Assembly: GCA_964478775.1 (NCBI GenBank)
Contig: CAYZJC010000050.1
Span: 1-5,131 of the forward strand
DNA: 5,131 bases
Reading direction: 5' to 3'
DNA from: PNMQ01 sp964478775
Lineage (GTDB): Bacteria > Pseudomonadota > Alphaproteobacteria > Paracaedibacterales > CAIOTO01
The first letter of the stretch is position 1; each line of letters begins with the position of its first letter. The notes under the pieces are model-generated. The model worked only from the letters and a program-made list of their open reading frames with translations. It was not told the origin of the DNA and made no database searches. A program made the translations under genes and the position numbers. This document shows positions 1 through 4,433 of this stretch, piece by piece.

Positions 1-294
1 GACTATGAATCTGGTTTACTTCAAAAGTTTGATGAAGGTAAAGCTGAGGGTAAAGCTGAGGGTAAAGCTGAGGGTAAAGTTGAGGGGCTAGCTGAAGGCG
101 AAGCTATTGGCAAGGAAAAAGGCAAAGCTGAAGGCGAAGCCATTGGCAAGGAGAAAGGCAAAGCTGAAGGCGAAGCCATTGGTATAGAAAAAGTTGCAAA
201 AAATATGATAGAGAAGCATATGGACACGAAAACTATTATGCAACTTACAGGGCTTTCAGAAGATATCATTGAAAAGCTAAGAGGGGAGGGGTGA
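1..294 (+). CDS. Rpn-family PD-(D/E)XK nuclease / transposase-like protein, C-terminal fragment
   Basis: The frame is open from the left edge to a TGA at 292-294, giving 97 residues with the start outside the window. It begins DYESGLLQKFDEGKAEGKAE, continues with GKAEG repeats and three AEGEAIGKEKGK-type units, and ends in a helical segment, VAKNMIEKHMDTKTIMQLTG followed by LSEDIIEKL. In Rpn/PDDEXK_2 proteins (recombination-promoting nuclease, often annotated as transposase) a PD-(D/E)XK domain at the N-terminus is followed by exactly this kind of Gly-Lys-Ala-Glu repeat tail and a short 'IxxxTGLSxxxIxxL' end. The catalytic domain is not visible here, so activity cannot be judged. The family assignment rests on the tail alone; another protein with the same tail is possible but less likely. 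The opposite-strand ORF over this stretch is a low-complexity Ser/Pro/Leu shadow of the repeats. Confidence 0.75.
   Translation, partial: DYESGLLQKFDEGKAEGKAEGKAEGKVEGLAEGEAIGKEKGKAEGEAIGKEKGKAEGEAIGIEKVAKNMIEKHMDTKTIMQLTGLSEDIIEKLRGEG
37..192 (+). repeat. Tandem repeats encoding the GKAEG / AEGEAIGKEKGK tail
   Basis: Two nested repeat types are visible. Four 12-bp units (GGTAAAGCTGAG and a one-base variant) run from 37 to 84. Then a 36-bp unit starts at 91, repeats at 127 and starts a third, diverging copy at 163. The first two 36-bp units differ at two positions, both synonymous. All lengths are multiples of three, so copy-number change would lengthen or shorten the nuclease tail without breaking its frame. 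Confidence 0.9.
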
Positions 295-308
295 TATTTT
301 CAAAAGGG

Positions 309-324
309 ACTCCTGCTAAGGAGT
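309..324 (-). terminator. Weak hairpin, possible terminator
   Basis: ACTCCT and AGGAGT form a perfect 6-bp stem around a GCTA loop. Read on the minus strand it is followed by CCCTTTTG, a short T-run, so it could end minus-strand transcription coming from the small ORFs at 353-780. On the plus strand it lies 15 bases after the nuclease stop but has no T-tract. The stem is short, so this is only a candidate. Confidence 0.25.
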
Positions 325-352
325 ATGTAACCAGTCACCCCTTCATCTGAGC

Positions 353-457
353 TTATTTTGTGACGGACCTTTTAGAAAGCTGTTTGTTTAAAAGCGTATT
401 TACATCTGTTCTTAATTTACCATCACGGCTAACATCCCTATAAAGTGTTTCCCTCAT
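353..457 (-). CDS. Possible 34-residue small protein or gene remnant
   Basis: An ATG at 457 opens a 34-codon frame ending in TAA at 353-355. The product starts MRETLYRDVSRDGKLRTDV and ends LLNKQLSKRSVTK. It is strongly basic and helical-looking, with ordinary codon use and no low complexity. An in-frame stop lies five codons before the ATG, so it is not the visible end of a longer intact gene. No Shine-Dalgarno sequence precedes it. TATAAT overlaps the start codon, which suits a chance AT-rich match better than a promoter. I do not recognise a family. It could be the 3' remnant of a degraded gene (for example a transposase) or a genuine microprotein. Confidence 0.3.
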   Translation of the reverse strand: MRETLYRDVSRDGKLRTDVNTLLNKQLSKRSVTK

Positions 458-570
458 TATACAAGATCTTTACATTAAGTCTCTTCTTTTTGTGAAAGAA
501 CAAGATAAATAAAATAAAACTAAATGCAATTATGGAAAGTATAGGTTGTATTAAATAAAATATAAGCCAA

Positions 571-780
571 TTAAAACCAAATGCCTGTCGCTAATAATTC
601 AGCTTCCAGCTCTTTCGTGTTTAAATCTTTCTCTGTTTTTTCTTTAGGCTCAACCTTAAAAGATTCTGGTGGCCACATCTTCACCATTTCATCACCATGC
701 TTGATGAGTTCATCAACTTGTTTCATGAGTTCAGCTAGAGATCTATCAAATTCTTCTTTTATTGTCATTTTTCTATCCAT
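571..780 (-). CDS. Small charged coiled-coil-like hypothetical protein (69 aa)
   Basis: ATG at 780, TAA at 571-573. The protein is MDRKMTIKEEFDRSLAELMK onward. Its first 35 residues have regularly spaced Ile/Leu/Met/Val (SLAELMKQVDELIKHGDEMV), as expected of an amphipathic helix or short coiled coil. A proline turn (WPPESF) and a Lys/Glu-rich segment ending GIWF follow. No signal peptide or membrane segment is visible. The minus strand is preferred over the competing plus-strand frame (581-805) because its product has normal composition and because a TTGCAA-16-TATACT promoter lies immediately upstream at 806-833. The ribosome-binding stretch is only the purine run GAAAAAGAA next to the ATG; a second in-frame ATG four codons later is also possible. 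I do not recognise the family; a partner-binding or regulatory microprotein is a guess. Confidence 0.55.
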   Translation of the reverse strand: MDRKMTIKEEFDRSLAELMKQVDELIKHGDEMVKMWPPESFKVEPKEKTEKDLNTKELEAELLATGIWF

Positions 781-805
781 TTCTTTTTCAGGTCAGCTTA
801 GTTAG

Positions 806-833
806 AGTATACCTTATTTAAATGATCTTGCAA
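806..833 (-). promoter_or_regulatory. Sigma70-type promoter for the 69-aa ORF
   Basis: On the minus strand TTGCAA (828-833, 4/6 to TTGACA) is separated by 16 bases from TATACT (806-811, 5/6 to TATAAT). Initiation would fall near 798-800, giving a leader of about 20 nt before the ATG at 780. Position and orientation match that gene only. Predicted from sequence alone. Confidence 0.5.
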
Positions 834-915
834 TGGCTTTAATGTTGTTGAGCATTGTGTAAAAATGCTGTTCGAATCTACATTCTACGCATGATGTCTG
901 AGTCATGGGAAAAGT

Positions 916-940
916 AAATATTCAACTTAACACTTCTGGT
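916..940 (+). repeat. Direct repeat, copy A (3' side of the ATPase gene)
   Basis: AAATATTCAACTTAACACTT followed by CTGGT. It matches copy B at 2218-2241 at 19 of 20 bases plus a one-base-gapped TGGT extension, in the same orientation. The two copies bracket the ATPase gene: this one is 38 bases beyond its stop codon, the other 51 bases before its start. It is not part of any supported ORF. Confidence 0.7.
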
Positions 941-978
941 CTAGAAAAAGGCTATTGATACACGAGACCCTTATCTGA

Positions 979-2166
979 TCACGCGCCTGTAAGATTAATT
1001 TTAGATATATCAGACAAGCATAACGCCGTCATTTTATCACCCAATGACCAGCTCACATCACCTGGATGTACAAGATAGAGATGATCAAGTTCGCAATCAT
1101 TCATCGCGACATGCATTGATTTTGTAACGCGAGGTTTGTCAGTCATTTTAATTTCAAACCCAATTTTTCTATTTCTTATCAGTAACAACAAGTCAAGTTC
1201 AGCCCCTGCATGTGTGCGCCAAAAAAAACAATCTTCTGGTTTTGCACAAGTGATACGAATGAGTTCTTCTAAAACAAAACCTTCAAAAGAAGCGCCACGT
1301 TTTGGAGACAAGGCAAAGGCATCTTGATTATTAAGATGCGTTAAATAATGGAAGATACCACTATCGCGAATATATGATTTTGGTGATTTGATTTGTCTCT
1401 TTGCGATATTGGCATGCCATGGTTGTAAAATACGGACCATCAACATATCGTTCAATAAATCTAAATACCGTCGTATGGAAGGTGCTGATAGATCTAAACT
1501 TTGCCCTATTTCATGTGCATTAAAAATTTGCCCATGACAATTGGCTAACATCATCCAAAATCTTCTTAGATGTGTTGCTGGGATTCTAAAGCCCAGATTG
1601 GGTACATCTTGTTCAAGCAATGTTCGCACATAATCTTCACGCCACTGCACGCTGTCTTCATCCGTTTCTGCCAAATATGATCTTGGAAATCCGCCGCGAA
1701 ACCACAGATTTTTCCACTCTCCCACTTCATCAAAGCGAAAAGGGGTAATTTCTTCGTAATGAATGCGCCCTGTTAAACTTTCAGAACTTTGATGTAGCAA
1801 GTTTTTAGAAGCGCTTCCTAAAATAAGAAAACGCTTAGAAGGATCCTCATCATGCAAAACACGTAAGATTGGAAAAAGTTCAGGTACGCGTTGTATCTCA
1901 TCAATCACAATGAGCCCACTTAAATCATTTAATGCATGATAAGGGTCATTTAATCGCGCCAAATCATTAGGATTTTCAAGATCAAAATAATTGCGACGTG
2001 TGAAGCCCTCTTGTGTTTTGCAATATGCCTTTGCTAATGTTGTTTTGCCGCATTGCCTAGGGCCAAGTAAAGCAATAATGCGATGTGTCCTAAATTTATG
2101 ACTAAAAGATGTCAGTGTATGTGTACGGTCCATGAGCATAACGCTTTTAAATTGAACATTATTCAT
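979..2166 (-). CDS. AAA_14 / DUF4143 family ATPase with C-terminal PD-(D/E)XK-like motif
   Basis: This is a cytoplasmic P-loop ATPase of 395 residues, full length for the family. Counting from the ATG at 2166, Walker A is GPRQCGKTT at 35-43 and Walker B is LIVIDE at 85-90. A sensor-like LGSAS is at 116-120, followed by the family signature GRIHYEEITPF. A winged-helix-like segment (AHEIGQSLDLSAPSIRRYLD, about 218-237) follows. The DUF4143 domain includes SPKSYIRDSG and GASFEGFVLEEL. The end carries E-L-D (323-325) and E-I-K (339-341), the spacing of a PD-(D/E)XK nuclease fold. All key residues look intact. Family members are widespread, often mobile-associated, and mostly of unknown substrate; a DNA-related role is inferred. 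A TTG start at 2193 would add nine residues but lies in the loop of the leader inverted repeat, so the ATG is preferred; the nearest SD-like AAGG is 14 bases upstream. The gene is divergent from the kinase gene. Confidence 0.88.
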   Translation of the reverse strand: MNNVQFKSVMLMDRTHTLTSFSHKFRTHRIIALLGPRQCGKTTLAKAYCKTQEGFTRRNYFDLENPNDLARLNDPYHALNDLSGLIVIDEIQRVPELFPILRVLHDEDPSKRFLILGSASKNLLHQSSESLTGRIHYEEITPFRFDEVGEWKNLWFRGGFPRSYLAETDEDSVQWREDYVRTLLEQDVPNLGFRIPATHLRRFWMMLANCHGQIFNAHEIGQSLDLSAPSIRRYLDLLNDMLMVRILQPWHANIAKRQIKSPKSYIRDSGIFHYLTHLNNQDAFALSPKRGASFEGFVLEELIRITCAKPEDCFFWRTHAGAELDLLLLIRNRKIGFEIKMTDKPRVTKSMHVAMNDCELDHLYLVHPGDVSWSLGDKMTALCLSDISKINLTGA

Positions 2167-2180
2167 TGTAATCAATCTTA

Positions 2181-2217
2181 CCTTGAAAATCAAACATCAA
2201 CGGTTCTATTTTCAAGG
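2181..2217 (-). promoter_or_regulatory. Inverted repeat in the ATPase leader
   Basis: CCTTGAAAAT (2181-2190) and ATTTTCAAGG (2208-2217) are perfect 10-bp inverted arms around a 17-base spacer, 14 bases before the ATPase ATG. In the transcript the arm nearer the gene contains the only SD-like AAGG, so folding could hide it. As DNA it could be an operator for a dimeric repressor, possibly the winged-helix segment of the ATPase itself. The arms are seen; either function is inference. Confidence 0.45.
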
Positions 2218-2241
2218 AAATATCCAACTTAACACTTTGGT
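2218..2241 (+). repeat. Direct repeat, copy B (5' side of the ATPase gene)
   Basis: AAATATCCAACTTAACACTT followed by TGGT, the partner of copy A at 916-940. It abuts the inverted repeat at 2181-2217 and lies in the 162-base divergent intergenic region between the ATPase and kinase genes. No convincing paired -35/-10 promoter is visible in this region for either gene, although a perfect TTGACA occurs on the minus strand at 2256-2261. Confidence 0.7.
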
Positions 2242-2328
2242 GCATTTTGCTGCAGTGTCAATAGCAAAGTAAAAGGGCACCATTCACACAGCATTTGATT
2301 TGCGTTACAGTAATCAGTTTGAAATCAT

Positions 2329-3114
2329 ATGAATTTATGTTACAAATATTTAACACAGAACAAGAAGACAAAAATTAATTACATGCACAATAATAAACCG
2401 CTCACATCTCAGCTTCATACATCCGCGCAAACAACAGCGCTAACTGATTTCTTAACCGATTACGCCCATGATATTTATCAACCCTTGCGTACAGTTGCAG
2501 GGTGTATCACAATTATTCAAGAAGACTATGGGGCCTTACTGCCTTCTCAAGCAGACACGTATTTTAAATCCATCACCCAAACCCTTCATCATTTAAATAA
2601 TTTTGTAAAAGATAGAATGCTATTGCACGTCCATAACCAAGAGAACACGACAATCCTTAGCATTGAGAGCCTTATGGAAGATGTTAAGCTCATGCTGATG
2701 ATTCCCCTTCAAGAAAAACAGGCAACGATGCTTCACCGCTGTAAGTTTCCTGTCATCAAAGGCAACCGGCAATCTGTGCAACGCTTATTTTTAAATCTCA
2801 TCAACAATGCGTTGCAATCTGCACCTGAAGGGCATCACCCGGTGATTGACATCAGCGTGAATGCGCCTTTGCATGAAACAAAAGCCACTTTTTTTATTAA
2901 AGACAATAACCCATCTGTTACTACAAATCATAAACAAAAAACAAATGACACATCACAGACCCGTGTCCATTTAGGTTTACTCATCAGTCAAACTTTATTG
3001 GGGGAATTAGGTCATACTTTGGCCTTAACACCTAATGAAGGTGAAAATGGATACACCGTTTCCTTTATGCTGGAAAAAGTCATAGACAGCGTAGCTCATC
3101 ACCCTCATGAGTGA
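2329..3114 (+). CDS. Sensorless soluble histidine kinase-like protein
   Basis: A 261-residue protein with no signal peptide, membrane segment or recognisable sensor domain. The H-box YAHDIYQPLRTVAGCITI (45-62, phosphoacceptor His47) resembles the 'SHDLQEPLRTVAGF' type found in phytochrome-class HisKA kinases. The HATPase part has a good N-box, LFLNLINNALQSAP (153-166, Asn160 expected to bind Mg-ATP). The G1 box is KDNNPS (Asp192) instead of DxGxG, and the G2 region is RVHLGLLISQTLL (212-224), lacking the GTG before LGL. Autokinase activity may therefore be weak or lost; a phosphotransferase or scaffold role is an alternative. The start is uncertain: neither ATG at 2329 nor the in-frame ATG at 2383 has a clear SD, and conserved sequence begins near residue 38. 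No response regulator is in the window. The RT follows 30 bases later in the same frame. Confidence 0.72.
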   Translation: MNLCYKYLTQNKKTKINYMHNNKPLTSQLHTSAQTTALTDFLTDYAHDIYQPLRTVAGCITIIQEDYGALLPSQADTYFKSITQTLHHLNNFVKDRMLLHVHNQENTTILSIESLMEDVKLMLMIPLQEKQATMLHRCKFPVIKGNRQSVQRLFLNLINNALQSAPEGHHPVIDISVNAPLHETKATFFIKDNNPSVTTNHKQKTNDTSQTRVHLGLLISQTLLGELGHTLALTPNEGENGYTVSFMLEKVIDSVAHHPHE

Positions 3115-3144
3115 GAAAATATTTTAAAATCTGTTTTATGCAAG

Positions 3145-3570
3145 ATGATGCTCTTTTCCTCTCAACTTTTTGATGAATACCTTCCCTGGCTGTTTGAAAA
3201 ACGAAAGAACCACAGCCCTAACAGTGACATCTGGCATTTTCGTTTTCACATGAACAGCCTCAAAGATACGTTTTTAAATGAATTAAATGAGGGGAGTTAT
3301 ACTTTTAGTCCCCTGCAACGCTATGAATTTGAAGATGAAACTGTGTCTATGTGGAGTGCGCAAGACCTCATGGCGTTAAAGCTGATTACGGATAGGCTGC
3401 AAAATTTGCTAAAATATGTTTTGTCACCTGGCTGTTATCACCTGAAAGGCCATGGCGGCCTTAAAAAAGCCTTAACCGACACCGTAACTGCCCTTCCTGA
3501 TTACAAATATGTTTTGCGAAGTGACATTAAAAGCTATGGTGTAGTCAATTTAATTTGGTTACAGGAATGA
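3145..3570 (+). CDS. Reverse transcriptase, N-terminal fragment (truncated by insertion)
   Basis: A 141-codon ORF carrying the N-terminal part of a bacterial reverse transcriptase. Visible family features are KNHSPNSDIWHFRFH (21-35), GSYTFSPLQ (50-58), MWSAQDLMALK (69-79) and CYHLKGHGGLKKAL (97-110). The first catalytic motif YVLRSDIKSY (122-131, Asp127) follows. Homology stops after Tyr131, where the frame enters the palindromic element at about 3538 and soon reaches TGA. The missing continuation, YYESINFNTLM, is found in another frame at 3639. The family is distantly related to group II intron and retron RTs; as recalled, members occur as stand-alone genes without an intron. ATGs at 3145 and 3148 are both possible and neither has a clear SD. 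Alone this fragment lacks the (Y/F)xDD motif and cannot be an active polymerase. Confidence 0.75.
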   Translation: MMLFSSQLFDEYLPWLFEKRKNHSPNSDIWHFRFHMNSLKDTFLNELNEGSYTFSPLQRYEFEDETVSMWSAQDLMALKLITDRLQNLLKYVLSPGCYHLKGHGGLKKALTDTVTALPDYKYVLRSDIKSYGVVNLIWLQE

Positions 3571-3640
3571 GGAGCGAAGTGTAGGTTTTGCTACATGAGT
3601 GACGAATGACGCATAACCAGATTATAAGTGACAAGCTATA
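3537..3640 (+). mobile_element. Small palindromic insertion element inside the RT gene
   Basis: About 104 bases of foreign sequence split the RT motif DIKSY/YESI; removing 104 bases here restores DIKSYYESIN exactly. Arms GTCAATTTAATTTGGTTA (3544-3561) and TAACCAGATTATAAGTGAC (3614-3632) are imperfect inverted repeats (about 16 of 19 with one gap). A central TGTAG-GTTTTG-CTACA hairpin (3580-3595) has the same centre of symmetry, near 3588. AAGCTAT occurs at both edges (3531-3537 and 3633-3639), resembling a target-site duplication. Its length, structure and habit of sitting inside an ORF recall Rickettsia palindromic elements and other MITE-like repeats, but I cannot assign it to a known family. 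It encodes nothing and carries stop codons in all three plus-strand frames. Confidence 0.65.
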
Positions 3641-4181
3641 CTATGAGTCCATTAACTTTAACACGCTCATGAAGATTCTTGAAAAATATATAACGGATAA
3701 AACCCTCCTTCATCTGGTGTATAAAGCATTGCAACGGTTTGAAACCTTTGGGGGGAATTTTTATGAATACCTAACCCATGGGATTCCCAAACGTTCCCCC
3801 TTATCGCCCCTCCTGGCAGGTATTGCTTTATTACCTTTAGATGAAGCGATGCGCAATAACCCTCACATCTTTTATGCACGCTTTGTTGATGATTGGACGG
3901 CTTTGATGAAATCTAAAACAATGCACCGTAAAGTCATCAAGGAAACCCATGCCATTTTAAATGAACTGGGCTTTGAGATGCACCCCACCAAAACATACAT
4001 AGGCAAAATTGAAAAAGGCTTTAATTTTTTGGCCTATTATTTGAAACCCGGTGTCGTGTTGCCTTCAAAAGAGGCCCTTCGACGCTTTAGCGAAAGATCA
4101 CGTCTGCTTTATGAGCAAGTTTTTCCTTCCAGTTTTTCCCCCAAAACAAACCGAGATATTTTAAGAATATCACGTGGATGA
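3606..4181 (+). CDS. Reverse transcriptase, central catalytic fragment
   Basis: A 191-codon ORF whose first ten or so codons come from the palindromic element. RT homology starts at YYESINFNTL (12-21). Visible motifs are HGIPKRSPLSPLLAG (58-72, the GxxxSP motif), YARFVDDW (90-97, catalytic Asp95 and Asp96), LGFEMHPTKTYIG (121-133) and GFNFLAYYL (138-146). The region SERSRLLYEQ (162-171) is typical of the segment after the fingers and palm. The catalytic (Y/F)xDD pair is intact, but the Asp of the first motif is in the preceding ORF. The annotated ATG lies in the insertion and has no SD. The ORF ends at 4181, overlapping the next fragment by 8 bases. It is most simply read as the middle of one broken gene. 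Confidence 0.78.
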   Translation: MTHNQIISDKLYYESINFNTLMKILEKYITDKTLLHLVYKALQRFETFGGNFYEYLTHGIPKRSPLSPLLAGIALLPLDEAMRNNPHIFYARFVDDWTALMKSKTMHRKVIKETHAILNELGFEMHPTKTYIGKIEKGFNFLAYYLKPGVVLPSKEALRRFSERSRLLYEQVFPSSFSPKTNRDILRISRG

Positions 4182-4425
4182 AACCCCACCTACAGATGTA
4201 GATATGCAACACATTTTGTTTGATCTCAATTGGTGGGCTGGGTGCAAGCCTGATAAAAGGAAACAATTACAGACGTATCTTTTGCGATGGATAAGTGGCT
4301 TAAAGCTTGGCTTAAGCGAACTTGCGTTATTTGAACAACCCCTTAATACTCACCTGCCAAGCCTTATGTTATGCTGGCAAGTAAGGACACTTCCTGATGT
4401 TGTTTCAATACTCAGCGCTCAATAG
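4174..4425 (+). CDS. Probable reverse transcriptase C-terminal fragment in a shifted frame
   Basis: An 83-codon ORF opened by GTG at 4174, overlapping the end of the preceding RT ORF by 8 bases in the +1 frame. The segment RKQLQTYLLRWISGLKLGL (29-47) resembles the 'YxxRWxxWxxxGL' helix that ends many RTs of this family. The parsimonious reading is therefore a single frameshift near 4174-4181 that cut the RT thumb/C-terminal region off. The last 36 residues are not recognised. The alternative is a translationally coupled separate small protein, since a GTG/TGA overlap of this size occurs in operons. Its stop is 8 bases from the stop of the convergent gene. Confidence 0.5.
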   Translation: MDETPPTDVDMQHILFDLNWWAGCKPDKRKQLQTYLLRWISGLKLGLSELALFEQPLNTHLPSLMLCWQVRTLPDVVSILSAQ

Positions 4426-4433
4426 CATCCATT

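Noticed and set aside
37..192. CRISPR-like array
   Set aside because: The repeats are contiguous, in frame and protein-coding, with no unique spacers.
21..269. Minus-strand 82-codon ORF rich in Ser/Pro/Leu
   Set aside because: It is the reverse reading of the Rpn tail repeats; its MASPSALPFSLP periodicity is imposed by the plus-strand GKAEG codons.
581..805. Plus-strand 74-codon ORF
   Set aside because: Ser/Phe-rich shadow of the 69-aa minus-strand gene, which has a promoter in the right orientation and a more protein-like composition.
938..969. GGTCT/AGACC inverted repeat after the ATPase stop as a terminator
   Set aside because: Only a 5-bp stem with a 22-base loop and the T-run inside the loop; too weak to call.
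1136..1327. Plus-strand 63-codon ORF
   Set aside because: Lies wholly inside the ATPase gene on the opposite strand over the conserved DUF4143 C-terminus; no independent evidence.
3106..3114. CATGAGTGA shared with the palindromic element (3594-3602)
   Set aside because: A nine-base match with no flanking similarity; treated as chance rather than a second element copy.
3115..3144. Retron msr-msd RNA upstream of the RT
   Set aside because: Only 30 bases separate the kinase and RT, too short for such an RNA, and no suitable stem-loop pair flanks the RT.
3667..3879. Minus-strand 70-codon ORF
   Set aside because: Antisense to conserved RT motifs; a shadow frame.
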